Origin: Methanoculleus sp. UBA374
Lineage (GTDB): Archaea; Halobacteriota; Methanomicrobia; Methanomicrobiales; Methanoculleaceae
Assembly: GCA_002508705.1 (NCBI GenBank)
Contig: DAYL01000009.1
Span: 1 to 64,000, forward strand
Direction of reading: 5' to 3'
DNA length: 64,000 nt
A program made the position numbers and the translations under genes. Position 1 is the stretch's first letter; each line of letters begins with the position of its first letter. Under the pieces are notes generated by a model that saw only the letters and a program-made list of their open reading frames with translations, searched no databases and was not told the origin of the DNA. Positions 1 to 9,479 of the stretch are shown piece after piece.

Positions 1-138
1 ATGATGATCGTCGATACCAGCGGATCAACAAAACCGTATGCCGAAATGGTGACCGAACTCGAAGCTCTCGGCGATGAGATCGGCGTTAAGATCCGGTGCC
101 AGCGGGAAGACATTTTTACAAAAATGCACCGTATCTGA
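1..138 (+). CDS. ACT domain protein (UPF0237 family), 3' part only
   Basis: The window opens inside this gene; the last 45 codons are visible and end with TGA nine bases before the next start. The visible tail ends REDIFTKMHRI, the usual end of the short UPF0237 ACT-domain proteins (about 90 residues), so roughly the first half is missing. ACT domains bind small ligands such as amino acids. In many prokaryotes this gene sits directly upstream of the PFL/UPF0210 gene, exactly as here, so the two are probably one operon. Family assignment rests on the tail and the neighbour; the ligand is unknown. Confidence 0.75.
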   Translation: MMIVDTSGSTKPYAEMVTELEALGDEIGVKIRCQREDIFTKMHRI

Positions 139-147
139 GGAATATTT

Positions 148-1512
148 ATGGTCACTATTCTCGAGGTAAACGAGACGAACAAGATGATCGAGCAGGAGAA
201 GCTCGATGTGAGAACCATCACGCTCGGCATCAGCCTTCTCGACTGCTGTGACTCCGATCTCGGCGCCTTCAACCGGAATATATACGATAAGATCACCCGG
301 CTCGCCAGAGACCTCGTCTCAACCGGGAGGGAGATCGAACTCGAGTACGGAATTCCGATCGTAAACACGAGAATATCCGTAACCCCCATCGCACTCGTCG
401 GCGGACGGGCCTGCAGGTCCCCGGAGGATTTTGTCACGGTTGCAAAGACGCTTGATCGGGCCGCACGGGATACGGGGGTCAACTTCCTCGGGGGATACTC
501 GGCCATCGTCTCAAAGGGGATGACCCCGTCCGACGAAGCGCTCATCCGCTCGATCCCGGCGGCTCTCTCCTCGACCGAGAGGGTCTGCAGCTCGGTGAAT
601 ATCGGCTCGACGAGGACCGGAATCAACATGGATGCCGTCAAACTGATGGGAGAGATCGTGCGGGAGACGGCCCGGGCGACAAAGGACAATAACTCCCTTG
701 GCTGTACGAAACTGGTCGTCCTCTGCAACGCCCCCGACGACAACCCGTTCATGGCCGGGGCTTTTCACGGTGTTTCCGAGGCTGATGCGGTCATCAACGT
801 GGGGGTAAGCGGCCCGGGAGTCATCAAGCACGCACTCGAAGGCGTCCGGGGCAAGAACTTCGAGGTCCTCTGCGAGACGGTCAAGAGGACGGCCTTCAAG
901 GTCACCCGTGCAGGGCAGCTCGTCGCCCAGGAGGCGTCGGAGAGGCTCGGGATTCCGTTCGGGATCGTGGATCTCTCTCTTGCCCCCACGCCCTCCGTCG
1001 GGGACAGCGTCGCCGCGATCCTCGAGGAGATGGGGCTCGAATCGGTCGGTGCACCGGGGACGACGGCCGCACTCGCCCTCTTAAACGATCAGGTGAAGAA
1101 GGGAGGGATTATGGCGAGCTCCTTTGTCGGCGGGCTTTCGGGGGCATTCATCCCGGTCAGCGAGGACCAGGGGATGATCGATGCGGTGAACCGCGGGGCC
1201 CTCACTCTCGAAAAACTCGAGGCGATGACCTGCGTATGCTCGGTCGGCCTCGATATGATTGCAATTCCCGGCGACACACCCGCTTCGACAATATCCGGCA
1301 TAATCGCGGATGAGGCTGCAATCGGGATGATCAACCAGAAGACGACCGCCGTCCGGCTGATTCCGGTGATAGGAAAGGACGTCGGCGACACCGTCGAGTT
1401 CGGCGGACTGCTCGGGCATGCACCGGTACAGGGGGTAAACAGATTCGGTTGCGGGGACTTCATAAACCGTGGCGGACGGATTCCCGCACCGATCCACAGT
1501 TTTAAGAACTGA
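148..1512 (+). CDS. PFL family protein (UPF0210/DUF711)
   Basis: A 454-residue protein of the UPF0210 (PFL/DUF711) family, a glycyl-radical-enzyme-like fold of unknown reaction. The N-terminal segment [14 protein letters not shown] and the glycine-rich [12 protein letters not shown] and [14 protein letters not shown] segments are family hallmarks, and the length matches the usual ~450 residues. The ATG at 148 has a GAGGA element just upstream, overlapping the end of the ACT gene's stop region, which supports this start and cotranscription. No substrate can be named; pairing with an ACT regulator suggests a function tuned by a small metabolite (inference). Confidence 0.88.
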   Translation: MVTILEVNETNKMIEQEKLDVRTITLGISLLDCCDSDLGAFNRNIYDKITRLARDLVSTGREIELEYGIPIVNTRISVTPIALVGGRACRSPEDFVTVAKTLDRAARDTGVNFLGGYSAIVSKGMTPSDEALIRSIPAALSSTERVCSSVNIGSTRTGINMDAVKLMGEIVRETARATKDNNSLGCTKLVVLCNAPDDNPFMAGAFHGVSEADAVINVGVSGPGVIKHALEGVRGKNFEVLCETVKRTAFKVTRAGQLVAQEASERLGIPFGIVDLSLAPTPSVGDSVAAILEEMGLESVGAPGTTAALALLNDQVKKGGIMASSFVGGLSGAFIPVSEDQGMIDAVNRGALTLEKLEAMTCVCSVGLDMIAIPGDTPASTISGIIADEAAIGMINQKTTAVRLIPVIGKDVGDTVEFGGLLGHAPVQGVNRFGCGDFINRGGRIPAPIHSFKN

Positions 1513-1723
1513 TTTCCAGGAATATCCGGTCCTTTTTTCTCCCGACTCCGGCGGCGCACCCCGCATCTGCCATCGAGCACGACAGAACGCACCGACCTTG
1601 AACCGCTACTTCCCGCCGTTCTTGACGGTCGGATAGGGATTGCCTGCGGCGTTCTGGTCCTAACAGACTTTTTTTCATTGAGGAATTGTGTCGGGAGGAC
1701 AAGAACTGACGGAGGAATCTGAT

Positions 1724-2079
1724 ATGCAGCCGATAGATGTAGCCGCACAATATCCTATCGCCGTCACGCCGGAACTTGAGAGATGCAGGGCTTTGAGGCC
1801 CGACTGGTACATACAGCTGAAGCACGCAAGCGGCATCGAAGCTCGGGTTCATGAAACCGGACCTCTCCAACCAGCCCCGGTTTCTCCGCGATGCGTATAA
1901 CGGAAAGGGCATCATCATCACCTACGACGTAGAGGATGCCAAAAGAGAGTACAGTAGCAATACAGGTGGAGGGCTAAAGATCGTCTTTTCGTATACAAAG
2001 GAGGTATGGGGCCCGAAACATTTCATCATTGAAGATCCGGCCGGCATCTTCGTGGACAATCGTCCAGCAGACGCCGTAA
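1724..2079 (+). pseudogene. Degraded VOC (glyoxalase/bleomycin-resistance-like) protein
   Basis: A VOC-superfamily gene in pieces. Starting at ATG 1724 behind a GGAGGA ribosome site, frame 2 reads MQPIDVAAQYPIAVTPELER, then jumps by an apparent deletion to DWYIQLKHASGIE. The reading continues in frame 3 from about 1851 (MKPDLSNQPRFLRDAYNGKG, then IIITYDVEDAKREY and KHFIIEDPAGIFVD). At about 2058 a third frame is needed to finish with IVQQTP and the TAA at 2077-2079. At least two frameshifts plus loss of an N-terminal block make this a true pseudogene. The order of segments and the DPAGIFVD(I)VQ ending are typical of one VOC module. The converging PiT gene ends 38 bases downstream. Confidence 0.8.
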
Positions 2080-2116
2080 CGGGTCGCTGCACCGGACAAC
2101 CGGCGGAGAAGGACGG

Positions 2117-3148
2117 TCACACCCCCAGCACCAGACGAAGTGCCAGGAACGCCAGAAACCCGATCAACGCACTGATCGGTATCGTGAGGATCCACGCCGC
2201 GACGATCCGGCGCGCAACGCCCCACTTCACGAATCGCGCTCCTTTAGTAACGCCGACGCCCATGATTGAAGAAGAGATGATATGCGTCGTGCTCACCGGA
2301 ATTCCCGCGAGGGAAGCCCCGATGATTGTCGCCGCGCCTGCCGTCTCCGCCGCGAATCCGTGGACCGGGCGGAGCCTTGTGATACCGTAGCCCATCGTCT
2401 TCACGATGCGCCATCCCCCGAAGAACGTACCGAGCGCAATTGCCGCGTGCGCGGAAAGGATCACCCAGAGCGGGACCGGCAGGTGGTTCGGGTCGACGCT
2501 CGTTCCGTAATAGCCGATGGAAAAGAGGAGCGGAGTAATAATCCCCATCGTTTTCTGCGCATCGTTGGTCCCGTGGCTGAAACTGTACGCCGCCGCTGAT
2601 AGAAGCTGAAGGCGCTTGAAGTGTCGTTCGGCCGCCGGTCGGGGAGAGCCCCCGGAAGCCCGAACCACTGCGGTCATGAACAGTAAGCCCATGAGAAGCC
2701 CGATGATAGGCGACAGAACCATGAAAATGACGATGATTTCGACGGTCGAAATCTTAATTGCCGCAATACCGGCTGCGGCTATGCCCCCGCCCATCAGGCC
2801 CCCGATGAGCGCATGCGACGAAGACGTCGGCAGACCGAGGTACCAGGTCATGAGGTTCCAGACAACCGCCCCGACGAGACCGCAGAGAACAATATAGGGG
2901 ATGATAGAGGTTTCGACATAATCGAGCTGGATGATATTGCTGATGGTGCTTGCAACCGCGACACCGAATCCGAAAGCCGCGATAAAATTGAAGAACGCGG
3001 CAAAGAGCACGGCGTTTCTCGGAGAGAGAACCTTCGTCGAGACGACGGTCGAGATGGAATTTGCCGAATCATGAAAACCATTTGTAAAATCAAAGAAAAG
3101 TGCGATGATAATTATGCCCACAATGAGGAGCACGGTAAAGTCAAGCAT
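2117..3148 (-). CDS. Inorganic phosphate transporter, PiT family
   Basis: A 343-residue integral membrane protein of the PiT family (PF01384), importing inorganic phosphate as a symporter. Two internal-repeat signatures are visible: FDFTNGFHDSANS near residues 20-32 and FSHGTNDAQKTMG in the second half, each followed by hydrophobic helices (about ten membrane segments in all). The length is on the short side, typical of archaeal versions lacking a large loop. The usual partner, a PhoU-like DUF47 gene, is not adjacent here. It reads toward the VOC pseudogene and appears monocistronic. Confidence 0.92.
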   Translation of the reverse strand: MLDFTVLLIVGIIIIALFFDFTNGFHDSANSISTVVSTKVLSPRNAVLFAAFFNFIAAFGFGVAVASTISNIIQLDYVETSIIPYIVLCGLVGAVVWNLMTWYLGLPTSSSHALIGGLMGGGIAAAGIAAIKISTVEIIVIFMVLSPIIGLLMGLLFMTAVVRASGGSPRPAAERHFKRLQLLSAAAYSFSHGTNDAQKTMGIITPLLFSIGYYGTSVDPNHLPVPLWVILSAHAAIALGTFFGGWRIVKTMGYGITRLRPVHGFAAETAGAATIIGASLAGIPVSTTHIISSSIMGVGVTKGARFVKWGVARRIVAAWILTIPISALIGFLAFLALRLVLGV

Positions 3149-3758
3149 TGTAGGACCAGTTAGTTACTGGTAATCCTGCATTGAGCATATCAATTCTCGC
3201 TATAAAATATAGGCTGCTACAGGGACGGACACGTAAATACAGACCCGGAGGCCCATACTATAGTTTCTTAACGATTTCTCGCGCGAGTTCTCCCTCCCGG
3301 GAACGAGGGGGTGTTCATCTGAAACAGGAGCGGCCGGGCGTTCCCGAACGGCCCAAAAACACATTCTTCAAGCATCTTTGCAGGCGAGCGCAGCGGACGC
3401 CTGCCGATCATCGGCATACCTCCCCCCTCATGAGATCGCCACGATCACGGCTCTATGCATGAAGATTTATATCTCGGCCCGGTGACCGCGGCGCTCCACC
3501 GCGTCTGCAGGGGGTCGACGGCGGACCCCTGCTCTTTTTCGTTCCGGCAAAGAAAACGGAGCGCTGCCCCTACGGGGGGCCCACCGATGCGTATCCGTCA
3601 AGGGGTGCGCCGGGAGACGGGTATCGGTCAGGAGAGTCCGCGAAACAGGCGAATATCTTTCCCCGTTCCCGGAGATCAGCGGCAGCGCCCCCGTTTTCGG
3701 GGCAACGATTTTTAATAGCAATAGATCTTGATATTCTGTAGGGATCGAGCACATTGCC
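3149..3758. other. Gene-free stretch upstream of the diadenylate cyclase
   Basis: About 610 bases between the divergent PiT and cyclase genes. No coding frame has convincing composition or family resemblance. An AT-rich TTTTTAATAG at about 3709-3718 sits roughly 40-50 bases before the cyclase ATG and is a plausible TATA box for it. Nothing else recognisable was found. Confidence 0.5.
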
Positions 3759-5075
3759 ATGCATAGAGTATTATATTCCTCCTCCAGAATATGGCTGATT
3801 CTTATTGCGTTGAGTCTGATGCTTGCTGTACTGCCCGGTGCGGTCGGTGCGGAAGCAACACAGCCAACGCCTTCTATATGGGGCGACATCCTGAACTCGA
3901 CAAACCCCATGCTACCGGCAGGAGCGCCGGTTCTCACGCTTCTCGATCCGGTGATCGATGGACAGAATGTAACGATAAACGGGAACCTCAATCCCGTATC
4001 GCCAGGAGTGACCATCACGTCGGTCAGTCTCGACTGGGGCGACGGAAACATCACCGAGTATCCGGATCTCCCTGCAACCCACCAGTACTCGAAAACGGGA
4101 CTCTTCACGGTAAATGTCACGGGAAAACAGTCGGACGGACAATCAATCGCCAAAGCACTTTCCCTGGAGCTCAATGCGGATGATCGGGGGCCGATTACGC
4201 CGGCTCTATCGACCCCGCCCCCGGAGGAAAACCTCACCATATTCATCATCATCCTTGTCACCGCCGTCGTTGTCGTGGCGCTGGGAGGGATTGTTATGCG
4301 AATTATGTGGCGGAGAGGGGAGCAGGCAACGGTCTCCGATCTCTTAAGGGCGGTGGCAATACAGGAGGACCTCTATCATCAGGCGATGGAGCGAAGAGAC
4401 ATGACCACTGCAGCGGCAAGCGCTTACATCTGTGCCCATCTGCTCAGAACACTGGCTGGAAAATTCTCCGGGAGGAGGCATTCGAAATACCTCGAGACGG
4501 CGAACACCTGGGAGAGAGAAGCCCGGTGCGCTGCAAAAGCAGGCGGGATCACGCAAATAACCGGCTCTTCCTCAAAGAATCTACCGTCTGCTGAAGATCT
4601 GGAGCGGATCTGTTCCGGAACCGATGTCACGCCGGCGGTTCTTGGTTCGGTCCTGCAGATCGCCATCGACATGGCCCGCGAGGGAAGAGAAGGGCAGGCA
4701 GTCGGGACTTCGTTTGTGGTGGGGGACACCGATGCCGTATTGGATCACTCGCGGCAGTTCGTCTTAAACCCGTTCCAGGGACTCAGTCCGGCCGAGCGGC
4801 AGATAACGGACAGTAGAATCCGTGGCAACATCAAAGAATTTGCCCAGCTGGACGGTGCGTTCATCGTCAGGGGGGACGGCACCGTCGAAGCGGCAGGGCG
4901 GTACATCACGGTGGAAACAAGTCGCGTGGACATTCCCGAAGGGCTCGGTTCGCGGCACTCCTCAATCGCCGGGATCACCCAGTCAACCAACGCTCTTGGG
5001 GTTGTGGTCTCACAGAGCGGCGGTCTGATCACCCTGTTCAAAGGCGGGAAGATCCTGTATACAATCTGGCCGTAG
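3759..5075 (+). CDS. Membrane-anchored diadenylate cyclase with extracellular PKD-like domain
   Basis: A 438-residue protein. Order: signal peptide (residues ~8-30, ending AVGAEA); an exported PKD-like beta domain (~55-130) containing the DWGDGNITEY and HQYSKTGLFTVNV pattern of PKD folds; one membrane helix (~155-178); a cytoplasmic helical region; and a C-terminal DisA_N-type cyclase domain (~300-438). The cyclase shows the nucleotide-binding DGAF motif, then GLGSRHSSIAGIT (the RH-containing motif) and GVVVSQSGGLITLFK, as in archaeal DacZ enzymes that join two ATP into cyclic di-AMP. The topology implies an outside sensor controlling an inside cyclase (inference). The ATG at 3759 is the only start that gives the signal peptide. 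Confidence 0.8.
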   Translation: MHRVLYSSSRIWLILIALSLMLAVLPGAVGAEATQPTPSIWGDILNSTNPMLPAGAPVLTLLDPVIDGQNVTINGNLNPVSPGVTITSVSLDWGDGNITEYPDLPATHQYSKTGLFTVNVTGKQSDGQSIAKALSLELNADDRGPITPALSTPPPEENLTIFIIILVTAVVVVALGGIVMRIMWRRGEQATVSDLLRAVAIQEDLYHQAMERRDMTTAAASAYICAHLLRTLAGKFSGRRHSKYLETANTWEREARCAAKAGGITQITGSSSKNLPSAEDLERICSGTDVTPAVLGSVLQIAIDMAREGREGQAVGTSFVVGDTDAVLDHSRQFVLNPFQGLSPAERQITDSRIRGNIKEFAQLDGAFIVRGDGTVEAAGRYITVETSRVDIPEGLGSRHSSIAGITQSTNALGVVVSQSGGLITLFKGGKILYTIWP

Positions 5076-5151
5076 ATCGAGCGTCCCGGGAAGACGGCGA
5101 CCGGCCGGTTCGAGAGGGATTGGCTGGAACTATACCCTTGCAGAGAGATGA

Positions 5152-5994
5152 ATGTGCATGTATCGGATCATCGACTGGAACGAACTCTGGAAGGCTATCT
5201 ATGTGAACTCCCCGGAGCGCCTCCAGAAAGAGCACGATCCTGCCGCTGTCTGGGACAGGCGGGCCGCCGCCTACCGGCGGGTCACCCGCGACGAGAAGCA
5301 GGCGACGGAGCAGGAACTCGGGATTCTGGATCTCGCACCCGGCGAGACCGTCCTTGACGTAGGTGCGGGGACGGGAAGGCTTGCCGTCCCGATTGCCCGC
5401 ACCGCCGCCCACGTGACGGCGCTCGATCCTTCGGGAGGCATGCTTGCCGTTCTGCAGGAACAGATGGCGACGGAAGAGCTCTCGAACTACTCATGCGTCC
5501 GGATGCGCTGGGAGGACGCCGTGGTCGGCAGGGATATCGAGCCGCACGACGTGGTCGTTGCGGCGTTCTCGCTCGGATTCTACGATCTCGCCGCCGCCCT
5601 GCGGAAACTCGACGCTGCGGCTCTCCGGGGGGTCTACCTCTTCTGGCACGCGGGCGAGTGGCGGAGCCCTGAAGAGATGGCGCTGTACCGGACGGTCTTC
5701 GGGGAGGCGGCGGCCCTGCGGAAGGGATATCCGGACTACATCTATCCCGTCAACATCCTTCACGACGCCGGGATCTACCCGAACGTCCGGATCTATCGCG
5801 CCGTCTGGGAGGCGGTCTACGACTCCGTTGACGAGGCCGCCCGGACCTGGATGGGGATGCACGATCCCGCTCCGGAAGCCCTCGCTCCCGTCCGGGAGTA
5901 CTTCGCGCATGTGCTCTCCCGGAACGAATCCGGGAAGTACGTCGAAGCATCCGTAAGGCCGACCGCGGCGATCTGGTGGACGAAAGACCGGTGA
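5152..5994 (+). CDS. Class I SAM-dependent methyltransferase
   Basis: A 280-residue methyltransferase. Motif I, VLDVGAGTGRLAVPIA (around residues 68-83), binds S-adenosylmethionine, and the acidic residue ending the next strand is in VTALDPSGGML; these define the class I Rossmann fold. The N-terminal ~50 residues (WNELWKAIYVNSPERLQ) resemble the archaeal group of short methyltransferases annotated only as generic. The substrate cannot be read from the sequence. Two in-frame ATGs (5152 and 5158) are equally possible starts. It stands alone between the cyclase and the RNB nuclease, both on the same strand. Confidence 0.85.
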   Translation: MCMYRIIDWNELWKAIYVNSPERLQKEHDPAAVWDRRAAAYRRVTRDEKQATEQELGILDLAPGETVLDVGAGTGRLAVPIARTAAHVTALDPSGGMLAVLQEQMATEELSNYSCVRMRWEDAVVGRDIEPHDVVVAAFSLGFYDLAAALRKLDAAALRGVYLFWHAGEWRSPEEMALYRTVFGEAAALRKGYPDYIYPVNILHDAGIYPNVRIYRAVWEAVYDSVDEAARTWMGMHDPAPEALAPVREYFAHVLSRNESGKYVEASVRPTAAIWWTKDR

Positions 5995-6059
5995 GCGTCG
6001 GCAGCGGTCGTCCCGCACCCTGGCTCATATATATGCCCTGAAACAAAGGTATCAGTCAG

Positions 6060-7529
6060 ATGCAGAACCAGCAGCCCGTCGACCTCGAGGCCATCGCGTG
6101 GTCGGCAATGGAACACTACGGTTTTATCCCGGCGTTCCCGCCTTCCGTCCTCCGGGAAGTCAACTCTCTCGCTGCCGACACCCTTCCGGCGATCTCCAGC
6201 GACCGCCGCGACCTCCGGTCGCTCCTCTGGTCGTCTATCGACAACTACGACTCACGGGACCTCGACCAGATAGAGGTCTGCGAGGGAGGTCCCGGCGGGG
6301 AGATCCGGGTCCGGGTCGCGATCGCCGATGTCGACGCCTACGTCCCGAAGGGGTCGCGGACGGATCGGCACGCCGCCCATAACGGGACCTCGGTCTATAC
6401 CGGCGTTACGACCTTCCCGATGCTGCCCGACCGTCTCTCGGCGGGCATCACCTCGCTCCTGCCCGGCCGGGAGCACATGGCGGTCGTCATCGAGTATGCC
6501 GTTCTCCCGGACGGAAGCGTGAGGCCCGGCGAGATCTACCGGGCAATCGTCGCGAACCGGGCGAAACTCGTCTACGAGGAGGTCGGCGACTGGCTGGAGG
6601 GGATCGGGCCCGTTCCCCGGGCGATCCGGGAGACACCGGGCCTCCGGGAGCAGGTCCTCTTCCAGGACGAGGCTGCCGTGCGTATGAAGAAGCGCCGCAC
6701 GGAGCAGGGGGCGCTCGCCCTCGAGACGATTGAAGCCGAGCCGGTTGTGGCGGACGGTCGGGTCATGGGTCTCGTCGTCCAGCAGCAGAACCGCGCGCGG
6801 TGCCTGATCGAGGAGTTCATGATCGCGGCGAACGGCACCGTGACGGCGTTTCTGGGCGATGCCGGGCTCCCCATGATCCACCGGGTCGTCCGCACGCCGA
6901 AGAACTGGGAGGGGATCGTGAGGGAGGCGGCGGAGCGTGGTGCGGTCCTGCCCGCCGAACCGAACGCAGAAGCGCTCACGCGCTTCCTCATCCGGCAGAA
7001 GGCCGCCGACCCCGATCGCTTCCCCGACCTCTCGCTTACGGTGGTAAAACTCATGGGAGCGGGCGAATACGTGGCGTTCCGGCCGGGAGGTATCCCCGTC
7101 GGTCACTTCGCCCTCGCCGTCACCGACTACACCCACGGCACCGCCCCGAACCGGCGCTACGTCGATATCATCATCCAGCGTCTGATTAAATCGGTCCTCG
7201 ACGCCGAACGTGCGTCACCCTACACGCCCGCCGAACTCGACGACCTCGCCGTCCGGCTGACCGACCGGGACAAAGCGTCCCAGAAGGTCGAACGCTTCGC
7301 CCGGAAGGCGGCGGCCGCAGTCATGCTCCGGGACCGGATCGGCGATACGTTCGAGGCGTTCGTCACCGGCGCCTCGGAGAAGGGGACGTATGTCAGGCTG
7401 ATCGACCCCCCGGCCGAAGGGAAGGTCGTTCTGGGTGACCAGGGGCTCCGGGTCGGACGGCGGGTCCGGGTCCGCCTGCTCGCGACCGACCCGTACAAGG
7501 GCTTCATCGACTTTGAGCGTATCGGGTGA
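6060..7529 (+). CDS. RNB-domain ribonuclease (RNase II/R type)
   Basis: A 489-residue 3'-to-5' exoribonuclease-like protein, nearly all of it one RNB domain. Visible signatures are VRVAIADVDAYVPKGS, TSVYTGVTTFPMLPDRLS and, toward the C-terminus, YVDIIIQRLIKSVL, followed by a short S1-like tail (TFEAFVTGASEKGTYVRL, then RVRVRLLATD). The metal-binding cluster reads SSIDNYDSRDLDQIE. Three acidic positions of the RNase II cluster are present, but the place usually held by the fourth Asp is Gln. No N-terminal cold-shock domains are present, as in other compact archaeal forms. Function in RNA decay is a family inference. Confidence 0.85.
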   Translation: MQNQQPVDLEAIAWSAMEHYGFIPAFPPSVLREVNSLAADTLPAISSDRRDLRSLLWSSIDNYDSRDLDQIEVCEGGPGGEIRVRVAIADVDAYVPKGSRTDRHAAHNGTSVYTGVTTFPMLPDRLSAGITSLLPGREHMAVVIEYAVLPDGSVRPGEIYRAIVANRAKLVYEEVGDWLEGIGPVPRAIRETPGLREQVLFQDEAAVRMKKRRTEQGALALETIEAEPVVADGRVMGLVVQQQNRARCLIEEFMIAANGTVTAFLGDAGLPMIHRVVRTPKNWEGIVREAAERGAVLPAEPNAEALTRFLIRQKAADPDRFPDLSLTVVKLMGAGEYVAFRPGGIPVGHFALAVTDYTHGTAPNRRYVDIIIQRLIKSVLDAERASPYTPAELDDLAVRLTDRDKASQKVERFARKAAAAVMLRDRIGDTFEAFVTGASEKGTYVRLIDPPAEGKVVLGDQGLRVGRRVRVRLLATDPYKGFIDFERIG

Positions 7530-7605
7530 GGAAGAGGAGAGTCTCTCCCCTTTCGACCCTTCGTCAAGGAGGGGGCCCTGACCAGACAATCACAGATGAT
7601 GGAGA

Positions 7606-8430
7606 TCATTCCGTCCCGTTCAGGTGGACGTCCATCTGCGGAAGGGGGATCTCAACGCCGGCCTCCTTGAACATCCCGACGATGTCGCGGGTCAGGTCCC
7701 CCTTCACCCGCCCGGCGTCGGGTGTCTTTGTCCACGCCCGGAGGGCGAGGTGTATTGACGATTCTCCCAGTTCCGTGACGACGACCGCGGGTCCCGGGGA
7801 GGAGAGCACCGCCTCATGGGCCGCCATCAGGTCGGTGGCGACCCTGATCGCCAGGTTGAGGTCGCTGTCGTAGGCGATCCTGACCTTGACCTCAACGCGG
7901 CGGGTGTCCATGCGGCTGGAATTGATCACCGGGCTCCCCCAGACAAGGGAGTTCGGGATGGTGATATAGGTGTTGTCGGCTTTCAGGAGCTCGGTCGCCA
8001 TGATCCCGACCGCGGTGACCGTTCCGGAGATGCCGTTGACCTCGACGAACTCCCCCTTGTCGATGGGGCGGATGGCCGCCACCCAGACCCCGGCAGCGAG
8101 GTTGGTGATGGTATCCTGCAGGCCGAAGCCGAGGATGAGTCCGATCACTGCCGAGAGCCCGAGCACCACGGAAGAGACGTCCATTCCGAGCGTCGCGAGG
8201 ACGACGAGGACGAGGACCACGTAGAGCAGGATCGCAAAGAAGCGGACGAGAAACTCGAGGACCAGACCGGGCAGGTTTGAGGCCCGGGAGAGTGCTTTCG
8301 TAAAGGCGGAAATGAGCACTCGCACCACAATCCACCCGATCACGGCGATGATCGCGGCGAGGACGACTTTTTCAAGCGTGATATCGGAGAGCGGAACGGT
8401 CGTGGTATTGAGAATATCCATAATCTCCAT
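7606..8430 (-). CDS. MscS-family mechanosensitive ion channel
   Basis: A small-conductance mechanosensitive channel of about 274 residues from this start. Three hydrophobic segments lead into the pore-lining glycine/alanine-rich helix and the beta domain: SAVIGLILGFGLQDTITNL followed by AAGVWVAAIRPIDKGEFVEV is the conserved MscS core, and the C-terminal alpha/beta domain follows (KVRIAYDSDLNLAIRVATD). It releases solutes during osmotic downshock. The frame is open 66 bases further upstream, but the start at 8430 (MEIMDILNTT) or the next Met at 8421 fits the family better. It converges with the RNB gene. Confidence 0.85.
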   Translation of the reverse strand: MEIMDILNTTTVPLSDITLEKVVLAAIIAVIGWIVVRVLISAFTKALSRASNLPGLVLEFLVRFFAILLYVVLVLVVLATLGMDVSSVVLGLSAVIGLILGFGLQDTITNLAAGVWVAAIRPIDKGEFVEVNGISGTVTAVGIMATELLKADNTYITIPNSLVWGSPVINSSRMDTRRVEVKVRIAYDSDLNLAIRVATDLMAAHEAVLSSPGPAVVVTELGESSIHLALRAWTKTPDAGRVKGDLTRDIVGMFKEAGVEIPLPQMDVHLNGTE

Positions 8431-8970
8431 ATACCAAAAAATGGCACGCACGATTAGATAATACGATACTACAACGTGGGGAAGAAACGTCGCCATCGGT
8501 GTGGCCGGATTGGCCGGGGGTCCGGCGGCAGGAGTTTAAGAAGACCGGAGGTCTTCGAGAAAGCGACCGGTCGTAGAGCGGGGGCTTGAGAAACTCGAAG
8601 AGTTTCGAGTGGGTGCGACGAAAAGGAGCTTAGGCACCGTCAGGTGCGCGGGGGTCTCTCCCTCCCGGTAAAGACGTTCTGGGGCGTCTTCACTGTTGTT
8701 GCCTGATTTTTTCAGTCGCAAGACGGTATGGGTTTATTGTATCGAGAAAGAGGCTCCCATCTCTTCGAGAGCCAAAAGAGGGCCACGATAGATTGATATA
8801 GATAAAAGACCATAGCCTGAACTGCGGATGCCTAAACCGGTGTCCGGCTGGGACTGGAGAACTTAACAGGAGTGCCTCCCGCCCCAACAACTTGCCCGAA
8901 GGTTATTATAGTAGCATGGGTCGTCAACCTAGATAACTGTTGCGGTGCTGCGCCTTCGGGGAGGAGAAAT
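8431..8970. other. Gene-free stretch
   Basis: About 540 bases between the MscS start and the next secreted-protein gene. Short frames exist on both strands but none has a family resemblance, ribosome site or plausible composition. An AT-rich TTATTATAG at about 8902-8910 may be the TATA box of the gene starting at 8971. Nothing else was identified. Confidence 0.5.
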
Positions 8971-9465
8971 GTGAGAGAAATGAAAGGAAAAAACAGAAGC
9001 GTACTCGCTGTCTTAGCAGGACTTCTCCTTGTCGGGATGTTCCTGGTTCCTGCAGCGAGTGCCGGGAGCGAGCAGACCGACTCTCATGGAGTTAACTCTG
9101 AGGACATACGCGATGCGGGAACATTAATCGTTGATGAAACCGGTGGTATGTCCTGTTTCGCGAATGGCGAGTCACCCGATGTCATATATGTCAGTGGTCA
9201 AACATACAAGCTCATAGTCAACTGCGAGTATATTGAGACCGGCGATGTGTGGTTGCAGACCGCTAAATTCTTCTTGAAAGATGAAAGTGGGAGAGTACTC
9301 GCCAAGAAAGAAATCTATGACGCACCAGGCGGTGACGAGAGTTGGGACGGAACGCTCGAGTATACGTTCAGGCCAAGCGGCCCTGGTGACGTGTTCCACT
9401 TTGATATCTCTTGTAGCGGAGGATCCGAGTCAGCAAGCGATGTAATCGACATTAAATTTAAGTGA
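8971..9465 (+). CDS. Small secreted protein of unknown function
   Basis: About 164 residues. An N-terminal signal peptide (SVLAVLAGLLLVGMFLV, then PAASAG) predicts export. The mature part begins with a polar stretch (SEQTDSHGVNSEDIRDAG) and then a predominantly beta region containing a possible disulfide pair (MSCFANGESPDV and VNCEYIETGDV) and a final DISCSGGSE. GTG at 8971 lies seven bases after GGGGAGGAG and is favoured over the in-frame ATG at 8980. No family was recognised. Its stop overlaps the region before the M28 peptidase start, so the two are probably cotranscribed. Confidence 0.65.
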   Translation: MREMKGKNRSVLAVLAGLLLVGMFLVPAASAGSEQTDSHGVNSEDIRDAGTLIVDETGGMSCFANGESPDVIYVSGQTYKLIVNCEYIETGDVWLQTAKFFLKDESGRVLAKKEIYDAPGGDESWDGTLEYTFRPSGPGDVFHFDISCSGGSESASDVIDIKFK

Positions 9466-9479
9466 CCGGAGATGCCTGG

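Noticed and set aside
3467..4261. 264-codon minus-strand frame
   Set aside because: It lies opposite the diadenylate cyclase gene and has the composition of a GC shadow frame.
8536..8890. Two minus-strand frames in the 8.4-9.0 kb gap
   Set aside because: No ribosome site, no similarity, low-complexity Ser/Arg composition.
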